Origin: Nitriliruptoraceae bacterium
GTDB lineage: Bacteria > Actinomycetota > Nitriliruptoria > Nitriliruptorales > Nitriliruptoraceae
Direction of reading: 5' to 3'
NCBI GenBank assembly: GCA_007118045.1
Contig: SKTG01000122.1
Location: 1 to 11,920 of the forward strand
Length of the DNA: 11,920 nt
Part shown: in pieces, positions 1 to 7,162 of the stretch
Position numbering within the stretch: position 1 is the first letter of the stretch
Layout of the letters: every line of letters starts with the position of its first letter
Translations under genes and position numbers: made by a program
Notes under the pieces: generated by a model
What the model was told of the DNA's origin: nothing
What the model saw: only the letters and a program-made list of their open reading frames with translations
The model's database searches: none

Positions 1-223
1 CCCGGGCCGCCGCGGCCAAGCCGGCTCCGAGCTCACCGACCGCCCGGGCGGCGAGCCGCCGGTGCAGATCGTCGAGCCCGCCCACGTGCTTGTAGAGGCT
101 GGGGACCGCGACACCGAGTCGCGACGCCAACGCGGTGAGCGTGAGGCCGTCGCGACCAGCCGCGTCGATGAGCTCGGCGGCCTCGGCGACGACACGCTCC
201 GGGGTGAGCCCGGCCCTAGGCAC
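1..223 (-). CDS. TetR-family transcriptional regulator, N-terminal part (cut by the window edge)
   Basis: Reading leftwards from a GTG at 223 gives 74 residues with no stop before the edge. Residues 6-57 fit a TetR N-terminal DNA-binding domain: a first helix (LTPERVVAEAAELI), then a helix-turn-helix at about 28-47 (LTLTALASRLGVAVPSLYKH) with the family's usual S-LY-H pattern. The ligand-binding part lies outside the window. The start overlaps the last 8 nt of the upstream hydrolase, whose stop is at 216-218, and a GAGG lies about 10 nt before the GTG, so the two are probably translationally coupled. Two palindromes in front of the hydrolase are the likely binding sites of this protein, making the pair autoregulated. 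The fold is seen; the operator assignment and the hydrolase as target are inferred. The ligand cannot be told. Confidence 0.88.
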   Translation of the reverse strand, partial: MPRAGLTPERVVAEAAELIDAAGRDGLTLTALASRLGVAVPSLYKHVGGLDDLHRRLAARAVGELGAGLAAAAR

Positions 224-1064
224 GAGGCAGCGCCTCGGCGAGGAAGTCGAGCACCGCGGGCGTGACGACCTCGGGTCGCTGTGCCTGCGGGTAGTGACCC
301 GCACCCTCGACGAGCACGGCCTGGCCGTCGAGCAGGTCGGCCACGGTCCGCGCCTCGGCCCCGGGATCGGGGAAGTCCGGGTCCTGCACGCCCATTACCA
401 CGAGCGTCGGCGCGTCGATCTCGTGCAGCCTTGCCTCGACGGGAGCATGACTGGTCCGGGTGGTCGCCTCGAACGCGTCCCATGCCCCGGGGCGGGCGAG
501 GCTCTCGCGGATGGCCGCACGATGCATCGGCAGGTCCGCAGGTGGCGTCCCCGGGTACAGGCTGGCGTAGTAGCGGACCCAGGCCGCCCGCCCCCACGGG
601 CGTCGGAGCAGCAGGCGCAACGCCAGGCGCGCGACGTGACCCATCGGCAGGTCACGCACGAACGGGCCGATCAGCACCAGCCCCGCGACCGATCCGGGCT
701 CCTCCGCGGCCGCCCACGCAGCCGAACCCGCGCTCATCGAGTTGCCGACCAGGACCGCGGGACCACCGAGGTGTCGCGTCAGCGCGAGCAGATCGCCTCC
801 GGTGGCGACGTCGTCATAGGCCTCGAACGTGGTGTCGCTCTCGCCGTGGCCACGCAGGTCGAGGGTGGCGACCCGGTAGCCGGCGGTCACCAGCGCGGGA
901 GCGAGGAAGCGGTAGACGGTCCGCACGTCGCCCATCCCCGGCGCCAGCACCACCAGAGGCCCGCTGCCGGTGACCTCGTAGGCGATGCGTCCACCCGGCC
1001 GCCGCAGCCAGCGGGTGGTCTCGGTGCCGCTACTGCCCGGCGTGTGCGTCCGCATGATGCTCAC
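216..1064 (-). CDS. alpha/beta-fold hydrolase, in an operon with the TetR regulator
   Basis: A 282-residue alpha/beta hydrolase of ordinary length. An oxyanion-loop segment sits at 41-46 (APGMGD) and an RGHGESD turn at 71-77. The nucleophile elbow is GNSMS with Ser109, where the usual last Gly is Ser. The catalytic acid is probably Asp228 in DPDFPDP, and the catalytic histidine is His257 in GAGHYPQ. No signal peptide or membrane helix is seen, so it is probably cytosolic. The GTG start at 1064 is chosen because a strong Shine-Dalgarno (GGGAGGT, 1071-1077) lies 7 nt upstream; an ATG at 1055 is the alternative. It is the first gene behind the promoter and palindromes at 1084-1135 and overlaps tetR by 8 nt. 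Such pairs often detoxify or convert a small molecule that also induces the repressor, but the substrate (ester, epoxide, lactone) is not readable here. Confidence 0.9.
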   Translation of the reverse strand: MSIMRTHTPGSSGTETTRWLRRPGGRIAYEVTGSGPLVVLAPGMGDVRTVYRFLAPALVTAGYRVATLDLRGHGESDTTFEAYDDVATGGDLLALTRHLGGPAVLVGNSMSAGSAAWAAAEEPGSVAGLVLIGPFVRDLPMGHVARLALRLLLRRPWGRAAWVRYYASLYPGTPPADLPMHRAAIRESLARPGAWDAFEATTRTSHAPVEARLHEIDAPTLVVMGVQDPDFPDPGAEARTVADLLDGQAVLVEGAGHYPQAQRPEVVTPAVLDFLAEALPRA

Positions 1065-1070
1065 CTCGTC

Positions 1071-1077
1071 ACCTCCC
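1071..1077 (-). promoter_or_regulatory. Strong Shine-Dalgarno fixing the GTG start of the hydrolase
   Basis: The minus strand reads GGGAGGT, close to a full anti-16S match, with a 7-nt spacer to the GTG at 1064. This decides the start over the ATG nine bases further in. Confidence 0.8.
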
Positions 1078-1083
1078 GCCTGA

Positions 1084-1100
1084 GGCTAATCTGTTTAGCC
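1084..1100. promoter_or_regulatory. 17-bp palindrome, putative TetR operator O1
   Basis: GGCTAA-TCTGT-TTAGCC is a perfect 6-bp inverted repeat with a 5-nt spacer. It is AT-rich compared with its surroundings. It lies about where transcription from the predicted minus-strand promoter should start, so a bound repressor would block RNA polymerase. It shares the half-site with the second palindrome at 1112-1128, centre to centre 28 bp. The length and symmetry suit a TetR dimer. Binding is inferred. Confidence 0.75.
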
Positions 1101-1106
1101 ACCGCG

Positions 1107-1135
1107 AGTATGGCTAATATCGTTAGCTTCGTCAA
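1107..1135 (-). promoter_or_regulatory. Sigma-70-type promoter of the hydrolase-tetR operon
   Basis: On the minus strand TTGACG (1130-1135) is followed after exactly 17 bp by CATACT (1107-1112), resembling -35 and -10 boxes. The start of transcription would be near 1100, about 36 nt before the GTG. Palindrome O2 fills the spacer between the boxes and O1 covers the start site. The boxes are read from the sequence; activity is inferred. Confidence 0.7.
1112..1128. promoter_or_regulatory. 17-bp palindrome, putative TetR operator O2
   Basis: GGCTAA-TATCG-TTAGCT has the same half-site and 5-nt spacer as O1, with one mismatch in the outermost pair. It occupies the -35/-10 spacer of the predicted promoter. 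A weak plus-strand -10-like TAATAT (1115-1120) lies inside it, so the same site could also affect the divergent hydrolase at 1450; that part is speculative. Confidence 0.72.
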
Positions 1136-1449
1136 GCGGCGTGATGTCCTCGACGTGCAGGGTCGACCAGACGACGGTCGGTCGTGGCGAGCGCGAGCGG
1201 GCTGGCGCAACCCGATCTCGCCACCCCACGACTCCCCGCCCCACGCACCGGCCACGGGCGCGACCGGCCGCAGAGCGGGTCCGGACCTGTGGGGCCCTTC
1301 GGAGGCAACAGGTGACCGGCGACCCTGGCCGAGGGCCGACGGGACCACGAGCATGGCATCCCCGGTGCTCCGAGAGAGCCGGGTCCGCAAAGCGAGCGCG
1401 GCGACGTCGCCGGTCGACGGCCGGCGTCGCCGCCGAGGAAGGCAGAGCC
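1136..1449 (+). other. Intergenic leader before the second hydrolase, with an in-frame alternative GTG start
   Basis: About 310 bases between the operators and the second hydrolase. Open frames across it on both strands encode arginine- and proline-rich low-complexity protein, so I do not call a gene. One detail matters: GGAGG at 1301-1305 stands 6 nt before a GTG at 1312 that is in frame with the hydrolase at 1450. It would add 46 residues, mostly Arg, Gly, Ala and Ser, with no recognisable signal peptide. It is either an alternative start or chance in GC-rich DNA. I saw no clear promoter or terminator in this stretch. Confidence 0.4.
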
Positions 1450-2352
1450 ATGGACGGTGTTCCATCTGCGGTGGAGCACGGTGTGCTCGAACGACGGGGC
1501 GTCCCGGTGCACTACTGGGTCCACGGTGAGCGGAGCGCACCGTTGATCGCGTGCACCCACGGTGCATCGCTCGATCACGACGCGTTCGCGCTGAACGTGC
1601 CGGCGATGGCCGCGACCGGCCACCGGGTGCTCACCTGGGACCTGCCCGGCCACGGCGCGAGCCGCCCCATCGGCGAGCCGTTCGACGTTCGGACGCTCGC
1701 CGGCGATCTCCGTGCGCTGCTCGACGCGGTGGAGGCGACCGAGGCGACCCTGGTCGGGCAGTCCCTCGGCGGCCTCGTCTCGCAGCAGCTCCAGATCGAC
1801 CATCCCGAGCGGGTCAGCGCGATGGTCATGGTCGGCTCGACCGACCTGCAGGTTCCGCTGGGACGCGCCCAGGCGGTGGTCCAACGGCTCCGTCCCGCCA
1901 TCCTGCGCCTGTGGCCGGACGGGCACCTGCGGCGGACGTTCGCCAGGATGTTCGCCGAGACCCCGCAGGCCCGCCGCTACGTGGCACGAGCCACACGGGC
2001 GCAACCCAAGGCGGACCTGATCGAGGTCACCCGAGCCGCGTTGGCGGCCGTGTCGCCGGGACGCGCGAACACCCGGGTGCCGGTCCCCGTCCTGCTGGTC
2101 CACGGCGAACGGGACCTGAGGATGGTCGTGAGGGCAGCCCGGCGGTGGGAGGCGACCGAGGCCGGCTGCCGACGCGTGTCACTGCCGGGGGCCGGTCACC
2201 TCGCCAACCTCGACCGGCCCGAGGCGTTCGACGCGGCGCTCACCGGGTTCGTTCGGGAACTCCGCCCCGCGGCAGCCCTGGTCGCCCACACCCGCCATGT
2301 GTTGCGGCCCGTGCGACGCTCGGCAGCCCCCGTCCGGATCGGTTGCCGCTGA
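1450..2352 (+). CDS. alpha/beta-fold hydrolase
   Basis: A 300-residue protein with the complete alpha/beta hydrolase signature: THGASLDHDAF oxyanion region at 36-46, DLPGHG turn at 64-69, nucleophile elbow GQSLGG with Ser105, acid Asp222 in HGERD, and His250 in GAGHLANLDRP. The last 30 residues, after the final core helix (about 270), form an arginine-rich tail that is unusual for the family and may be disordered. The ATG at 1450 has a good Shine-Dalgarno (GAGGAAGG, 1435-1442) 7 nt upstream, which favours it over the in-frame GTG at 1312. The gene is divergent from the hydrolase-tetR pair and converges on the kinase gene with only 7 bp between stops. The two hydrolases share only the fold, so they are not a recent duplication. 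The substrate is unknown. Confidence 0.9.
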   Translation: MDGVPSAVEHGVLERRGVPVHYWVHGERSAPLIACTHGASLDHDAFALNVPAMAATGHRVLTWDLPGHGASRPIGEPFDVRTLAGDLRALLDAVEATEATLVGQSLGGLVSQQLQIDHPERVSAMVMVGSTDLQVPLGRAQAVVQRLRPAILRLWPDGHLRRTFARMFAETPQARRYVARATRAQPKADLIEVTRAALAAVSPGRANTRVPVPVLLVHGERDLRMVVRAARRWEATEAGCRRVSLPGAGHLANLDRPEAFDAALTGFVRELRPAAALVAHTRHVLRPVRRSAAPVRIGCR

Positions 2353-2359
2353 CGGATGG

Positions 2360-4423
2360 TCACGGAGGTGGGCGACGCGCAGGCGGTCGTAGCACCTCGA
2401 GCAGCACTCGCAGGAGCAGCACGGTGCCGGCGAACAGACCCAGCCAGCCCAGCATCTCGACCAGGCGCAGGTCGGTCCCGGCGAGCAGCGGGCCGGCGTC
2501 GGCGCTGATCATCAGCACCGAGATGAGGCCGACGCCGAGCGCGAGCAGCGTGACGACGACCCGGTTGAGCAGCCGTTCGAGCACGGCGACGTCGCGGGCG
2601 TCCGACAGCCACCGCATCCTGGTCGTCAGCTCGCCGTGCTGCAGCAGGGTGGCGATGCGGTCGAGGTGCCGCGGGGCGCGTCGCAGCAGCGGGCTGAGCT
2701 GAGCCCACTCGCTCTGCAGCAGTTCCTGCATCGACGAGGGCGAGGTCCGTTCGGTGAGCTCGGCACCGCCCAGCTCGGCGACCTGGTCGATGAGCGGGTA
2801 GGCGGGCGAGAGCTGTTCGAGCGTCCCCGCCAGGGTGGCCAGCGCCCGGAACATCGTCGAGGTCTGCGGTGGCAGACGGAAGCCCAGCTGCGTAGTCAGC
2901 CGCAGCAGGTCGGTCAGGGCCTGGGCGGGCGGCAGGCCCGGCCCGAGATGGACGGCCATGAACCGTGCCAGCCGCCGCTCGATCTCGTCGGGTTCTCGGG
3001 TGGGTGGGATCGAGCCGATCGCCACCAACGACTCGTAGAGCAGCGACGGCTCACCCAGCCGGACGGCCAGCAACATCTGGAAGACGGAGGAGCGTTCGAA
3101 GCTGTCCAGTCGACCGGTCACCCCGAAGTCGATGAGCCCGAGGCTGCCGTCGTCGAGCAGCAACACGTTGCCGGGGTGCGGGTCGCCGTGGAACCGCTCG
3201 CCGCGCAGCATGGCCTCGACCTGGGACGCGCACAGCTCGTCGGCCAGCCGCCGCGCCCGTTCGGTGTCCGCGGGCTCGTGGCCGGCGGCCGACAGCGGCG
3301 TGCCGACCAGCTGGTCCATGACCAGCAACCGTTCGGTGGTCAGCTCCTCGACGATGCCCGGGACCTGCACCCCCGGCCGGTCGGCGGCGGCTTCGGCCAT
3401 CTCCACCGCGTGGCGACCCTCGACGCGCAGGTCGAGCTCGGTGCGCAACGCCGTCGCGAAGTCCTCCGCGATCGCGCCGACCTCGTAGCTCCGGCCCCAG
3501 TCGGTGCGACGCTCGGCCAGCCGCGCCAGCCCCACCGCGATCGCCAGGTCCCGTTCGACGGCCTCGAGCAGGCCCGGACGGCGCACCTTGATGACCATCC
3601 GCCGGCCGTCGTGCAGCCGGGCCGTGTGGACCTGGGCGATCGACGCGGAACCCAACGGCGTCCAGTCGATCTCGGCGACGTGCTGCTCCAGCGGCCCGTC
3701 GAGCTCGGCGACGATCGCCTCCTCGACCTCCTCGCGTCCCAGGGGCCGCGCCGAGGCGTGCAAGCGGCCGAGCTCGTCGAGCGCGACGGGTGGCAACAGG
3801 TCGGGTCGGGTGGCCAGCAACTGGCCGAGCTTGACGAACATGCCGCCGGCGTCCTCCAACGCCGAGCGCGCCCGCCGTGCGAGCTCCTCTGGGCTGCGCA
3901 CCGCCACCCCGCCGCGACGCAGCCCCAGCGCGGGTGCGAGCCCGTGACGGGCGAGGATGCGCGTGACCTGCCAGCCGCGTAGCACGATGCCCAGCCGTCG
4001 CCGCAGTGCACGCCACGGATGGACGGGCCGGAACCCCCGCCGCCGAGGGGGTCGTGCCAACAGCAGTTCGAGCACGACGACCGCGAGCATCGTGGCGATC
4101 ACCTGGAACGGCAGCGCCAACGCGTACAGATCGTCGCGGCGTTCCTCGAAGACGGCGACCTGCTGTTCGATCGGGAGCGTCAGGTCGATGACGAGCAGGG
4201 CAGCCACCGTCGCACCGACCGCCGAACCGACCAGGACCGCCAACACCAGCCGGAGCCAGGTGACCTCCCGTGCCGCCAGCAGAGCCCGCACGACCCACGC
4301 CAGGATCAGGACCAGCACCAGGTTGCCGAGCAGACCCATCACGTCCCCGATCGTTGGCCGGCCCAGAGGTGTGGCACGGCCCGGTCCCGTACCGCGAGCA
4401 TCGTCCTCGCGTGGGGCCGTCAC
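2360..4423 (-). CDS. ABC1/UbiB/AarF-family atypical kinase with N- and C-terminal membrane segments
   Basis: A 687-residue ABC1 family protein. Three hydrophobic segments come first (about 31-50, 57-79, 101-123), then the kinase-like core. Core motifs seen: KxGQ (Lys198, Gln201), Gly/Ala loop GSASIAQVH (258-266), nucleotide-binding Lys279 in VIKVRRPG, ExD motif ELD at 329-331, catalytic-loop HGDPHPGN (412-419) and metal-binding DFG (432-434). Two more hydrophobic segments (about 621-641 and 657-675) match the C-terminal anchor of UbiB proteins. The family acts as ATPases or lipid-related kinases, best known in ubiquinone synthesis; most actinobacteria use menaquinone, so the role here is open. 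The GTG at 4423 is used; its GGAGGTGAGGAA lies rather far away (about 11 nt), and an ATG at 4339 behind GGGGA is possible, still keeping all membrane segments. It follows an ABC exporter by 59 bp and is probably co-transcribed with it. Confidence 0.92.
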   Translation of the reverse strand: MTAPREDDARGTGPGRATPLGRPTIGDVMGLLGNLVLVLILAWVVRALLAAREVTWLRLVLAVLVGSAVGATVAALLVIDLTLPIEQQVAVFEERRDDLYALALPFQVIATMLAVVVLELLLARPPRRRGFRPVHPWRALRRRLGIVLRGWQVTRILARHGLAPALGLRRGGVAVRSPEELARRARSALEDAGGMFVKLGQLLATRPDLLPPVALDELGRLHASARPLGREEVEEAIVAELDGPLEQHVAEIDWTPLGSASIAQVHTARLHDGRRMVIKVRRPGLLEAVERDLAIAVGLARLAERRTDWGRSYEVGAIAEDFATALRTELDLRVEGRHAVEMAEAAADRPGVQVPGIVEELTTERLLVMDQLVGTPLSAAGHEPADTERARRLADELCASQVEAMLRGERFHGDPHPGNVLLLDDGSLGLIDFGVTGRLDSFERSSVFQMLLAVRLGEPSLLYESLVAIGSIPPTREPDEIERRLARFMAVHLGPGLPPAQALTDLLRLTTQLGFRLPPQTSTMFRALATLAGTLEQLSPAYPLIDQVAELGGAELTERTSPSSMQELLQSEWAQLSPLLRRAPRHLDRIATLLQHGELTTRMRWLSDARDVAVLERLLNRVVVTLLALGVGLISVLMISADAGPLLAGTDLRLVEMLGWLGLFAGTVLLLRVLLEVLRPPARRPPP

Positions 4424-4482
4424 CAGTGCCGGCGTTCCTCACCTCCGAGGCAGGACGTCCTTCGTGCGTCGACGTGTCTGGT

Positions 4483-5274
4483 TCACAACTCTGCGCGTTG
4501 CAGCGTCGCGGCGCCGGCGGCCAGCAGCACGAGCGTCCAGCCGACCGTCGCCACGATCGGCCAGCCGGAGATCAGCACGCCCTCGACGAGCAGAACCGAG
4601 GCCACGGCGCCCAGCGACCAGGGCACCACGTGGAACAGCTCCGGGACGACGCCGATCAGCCCGTCGGCGGCGACGACGGCCACGATCGGCAGGGCCAGGA
4701 TCACGACACGGCTCGAGGTCAGCGTGCTCAGGGCGAGCACGAGGGCGAGGTGGAACGCGACGACCAGCGCGAGGACGCCCGCGACCGCCAGGCTGTGCAG
4801 CGGGTTCCACAGCTCACCGATGGCCAGCGAGAGCACCAGGTGCACGACGAGCCAGGGGATCGCGACCACCGTGGCGAGCAGACCGCTGCCCTGGCCGAGG
4901 AACTTGGCCAGGATCACCGCTGGGCGGGCGACCGGCTTGGACAGCAGCCACTCCAGCACGCCGTTGCGCCGTTCGTCGAGCAGCAACCCGTGGCAGAGCA
5001 GCACGACCCCGATGGCGACGATCACGGCGACCAGCTCTGGGAACTGCACGACGGTCGCCGTGACGTCCCCGTCGGCGGCCTGCACGCCCGCGCCCTCCAG
5101 CACCGCGGGAAGCACCCACACCATCAGGGCGAGCAGGCCGGCGAGGATGACCGACCACACGAGCGAGTGGAGCCGCCAGCGGCCGCCCGACCACCACGTC
5201 GCGGCCTCCCGGCCAGCGAGGTTGATGAGCCCAGCAGTCCAGGGCGAGGACGTCCGGGTCACGGCCGCGCTCAT
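4483..5274 (-). CDS. ABC-2-type transporter permease
   Basis: A 263-residue integral membrane protein with about six hydrophobic helices (roughly 37-57, 79-99, 128-152, 160-184, 188-210, 222-252). The loop DERRNGVLEWLLSKPVARP at 100-118, followed by a helix beginning AVILAKFLG, is the typical ABC-2 permease element (E-R-G-LEWLL-KPV-R). A longer extracytoplasmic loop lies between helices 1 and 2. The ATG at 5274 overlaps the stop of the upstream ATPase as ATGA, which points to translational coupling and a shared complex: two of these subunits plus two ATPases form an exporter. A subgroup of such pairs is linked to copper-enzyme maturation (NosY-like) or to antibiotic and lipid export, but no neighbour fixes the substrate here. 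The kinase-like gene follows 59 bp downstream. Confidence 0.92.
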   Translation of the reverse strand: MSAAVTRTSSPWTAGLINLAGREAATWWSGGRWRLHSLVWSVILAGLLALMVWVLPAVLEGAGVQAADGDVTATVVQFPELVAVIVAIGVVLLCHGLLLDERRNGVLEWLLSKPVARPAVILAKFLGQGSGLLATVVAIPWLVVHLVLSLAIGELWNPLHSLAVAGVLALVVAFHLALVLALSTLTSSRVVILALPIVAVVAADGLIGVVPELFHVVPWSLGAVASVLLVEGVLISGWPIVATVGWTLVLLAAGAATLQRAEL

Positions 5275-6221
5275 GCCGGGACCTCCTCGACCAGATCGAC
5301 GAAGACCTGCTCCAGGTCGAGCCGATGGGCGGCGTACGAGGTGATCCGCACGTCGTCGATCGCCAACAACTCCCGTAGCAGGCGTCGTTCGGCGGCGTCG
5401 ACGTCGTCCACGCTCACCCGCAACCGGGCCCGATCCTCGAGCGGGACGATCTCGGTCGCCACCACGAACGGCAGCTGCTCCAGCCGGTGAGCCGCGTCGG
5501 CGGTGTCCCCGCGCAGCTCGATGACGAACGATGCGGCGCCGGTGCCGGTCAGCAGCTGCTCGATGGGTGCCTGGGCGACCCGTTGCCCCTCGTGCAGCAC
5601 GGCGACCGTGTCGCTGATCCGCTCCACGTCGTCGAGGATGTGCGTCGAGTAGAAGATGGTCGTGTCCCCTCGGAGCCGGCGCATGATCTCCAACACGTCC
5701 CGCCGGCCGATGGGGTCCAGCGCCGCCGCCGGCTCGTCGAGGATCAGCAGATCGGGCCGGTGCACGTACGCCTGCGCGATGCCGAGCCGCTGGCGCTGGC
5801 CACCTGACAACCCTCCGACCCGCTGGTCGGCCTGGTCACGCAGGCCCACGAGCTCGAGCGCTTCGCCGAGATCGTCCTCGACACCGTGGTCCCGGTCGTG
5901 GGGGAAGAACCCACGGGAGAACCGCAACGTCTCTCTCGGGGTCAGATCGTCGTAGAAGCGGGGCAGCTGGGCGAGGTAGCCGACCCGTTGACGGATCTCG
6001 AGGCTCTGCGCCACCGCGTCGAAGCCCAGGACGGTCGCGGAGCCGGAGGTCGGTCGCGCCAGGCCCAGCAGGATGCGCATCGCCGTGGTCTTGCCCGAGC
6101 CGTTCGGGCCGAGGAAGCCGAAGATGGATCCCTGCGGCACCTCGAGGTCCAACGTTCGCAACGCGACCACGTCCCCGTAGCGCTTGCCGAGTCCCTGGAT
6201 CTGGATCGCCAGCTCCGTCAT
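5271..6221 (-). CDS. ABC transporter ATP-binding protein (ABC-2 exporter)
   Basis: A 316-residue ATPase with every expected motif: Walker A GPNGSGKT (38-45), Q-loop Gln85, signature LSGGQ (138-142), Walker B LLILDEP (158-164) and H-loop His194 in STHILDD. After about 215 comes a C-terminal domain of about 100 residues, as in drug/CcmA/NosF-type exporter ATPases, ending in LEQVFVDLV, a typical tail. The ATG at 6221 is chosen because homology begins at TELAIQIQGLGKRYG and a GAGGA sits 6 nt upstream; the open frame continues to 6482 but that stretch encodes low-complexity residues unlike a protein. It is the first gene of the ATPase-permease-kinase run, and its stop overlaps the permease start. 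Any promoter should lie in 6222-6469, shared with the divergent gene at 6470. Confidence 0.94.
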   Translation of the reverse strand: MTELAIQIQGLGKRYGDVVALRTLDLEVPQGSIFGFLGPNGSGKTTAMRILLGLARPTSGSATVLGFDAVAQSLEIRQRVGYLAQLPRFYDDLTPRETLRFSRGFFPHDRDHGVEDDLGEALELVGLRDQADQRVGGLSGGQRQRLGIAQAYVHRPDLLILDEPAAALDPIGRRDVLEIMRRLRGDTTIFYSTHILDDVERISDTVAVLHEGQRVAQAPIEQLLTGTGAASFVIELRGDTADAAHRLEQLPFVVATEIVPLEDRARLRVSVDDVDAAERRLLRELLAIDDVRITSYAAHRLDLEQVFVDLVEEVPA

Positions 6222-6383
6222 GGTCGTCCTCGTCGACTCCGTGGCGCGCAGGCCGGCACGCGTGGTTCCCACCCAGCCACGCATGCCGTCGCAGCATCGC
6301 GGTACGGCACGTGGACCAGTAGAGGCGGAGGGCTCTGCGTCACCGCTGGTCGTCCTGGTCGTCGGGCCCTCCCGTGGTCGCGG

Positions 6384-6406
6384 CCCCTGACTCAAGCGAT
6401 CAGGGG
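6384..6406. promoter_or_regulatory. 23-bp inverted repeat in the divergent intergenic region
   Basis: CCCCTGA, a 9-nt spacer, then TCAGGGG: a perfect 7-bp inverted repeat between the ABC ATPase start (6221, minus) and the DUF4234-type gene start (6470, plus). No T-run follows, so it is not a standard terminator. The position between divergent genes makes an operator the likeliest use. I found no convincing -35/-10 pair in the rest of 6222-6469. Confidence 0.45.
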
Positions 6407-6469
6407 AAACGGCCGACACGATGACAGGGCGGCGGCGCGCGCAGCTCAGGTCACGCCACAGGGGACTAC

Positions 6470-6910
6470 ATGGCTTCCACACACACGCTCGACAACGGCG
6501 CCACCGTTAAGGTGCGCCACCCCCTAGCTCCGTTGGGGTTGGCGATCGTGACATTGGGGATCTACCAACTCGTCTGGTACTTCAAGATCAACGCGGAGCT
6601 GCGGTCGCAGGGTGAGGATGTCAGCCCGGGCGTGGCGCTGCTGGCCGTGTCGCTGGGGGTCGTGCTGATCGTCCCGCCGCTCGTGTCGCTGTACAACACC
6701 GCCGAGCGCATCCGGCGAGTTCAGGAGAGGGCCGGCATCGCTTCGACTATTAGCCCGGTCCTGGCCCTGGTGCTGGTATTCGTCCCGCTGGTCAATGTGT
6801 TCCAGACGGCCTATATGCAGAGCGCGCTCAACACGGCATGGGAACGGATGGCGGGTGTGACTGCGCCCGCGGCTCTAGCGCCGACACCTGTCGCCGTCAC
6901 GACCGAATGA
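6470..6910 (+). CDS. Small membrane protein, DUF4234-type
   Basis: A 146-residue protein with three hydrophobic helices (about 20-38, 53-76, 94-116). The first helix and what follows, TLGIYQLVWYFKINAELR (28-45), match the pattern I know from DUF4234 proteins: a TLGIY turn, aromatic residues, then a charged KIN-EL segment. The middle loop (77-93) is basic and cytoplasmic in the likely topology; the C-terminal 20 residues are Ala/Pro/Thr-rich. The function of this family is unknown. The ATG at 6470 has AGGGGA 4 nt upstream. Codon use is less G/C-biased than the neighbours (GTT, ATT and GTA codons occur), which together with the next gene suggests an accessory patch. It is divergent from the ABC operon and followed by a 6-bp hairpin. 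Confidence 0.78.
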   Translation: MASTHTLDNGATVKVRHPLAPLGLAIVTLGIYQLVWYFKINAELRSQGEDVSPGVALLAVSLGVVLIVPPLVSLYNTAERIRRVQERAGIASTISPVLALVLVFVPLVNVFQTAYMQSALNTAWERMAGVTAPAALAPTPVAVTTE

Positions 6911-6922
6911 CAGCCACAAGCC

Positions 6923-6938
6923 TCCGGGCTGCCCCGGA
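6923..6938 (+). terminator. Short GC hairpin after the DUF4234-type gene, possible terminator
   Basis: TCCGGG-CTGC-CCCGGA forms a perfect 6-bp stem with a 4-nt loop, starting 13 nt after the stop codon. No T-run follows, so it is at best a terminator of the U-less kind common in high-GC genomes. The remaining 220 bases to the next start show nothing else I can name. Confidence 0.3.
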
Positions 6939-7162
6939 CGGGCGTTGCTACTGATGCCGTCAGCCGCGCCGAAGCCCAAGCTGGAGCGACTTCGCGAAGG
7001 CGGCAACCTCGCAACAGTGGCTCCGCCACGGCTTCACCGGACCCAGCGCATGACACCCATCGGATGACGTCTGGGAGACCGGAGATGTCTAGTGGTGGAG
7101 GTACGCCCCCAAGCAGCGCACTGAACCGCTCTACCCACCGGCAGCATGTCTGGAGTGAGATC

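Noticed and set aside
135..1529. Long plus-strand open frame across the tetR-hydrolase genes
   Set aside because: Its product is Arg/Gly/Pro-rich without domains and it lies antisense to a hydrolase with a complete catalytic triad; it is a by-product of high GC.
2636..3982. Long plus-strand open frame antisense to the ABC1 kinase
   Set aside because: Low-complexity Gln/Arg/Gly composition and no motifs, while the minus strand has every ABC1 motif in order.
4019..5490. Two plus-strand open frames over the kinase start, permease and ATPase end
   Set aside because: Compositionally biased (Ser/Thr/Arg or His/Asp/Gln) and antisense to well-supported genes.
6222..6482. N-terminal extension of the ABC ATPase back to 6482
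   Set aside because: The 87 added residues are low-complexity, ATPase homology starts at 6221 where a Shine-Dalgarno is present, and the extension would overlap the start of the divergent gene.
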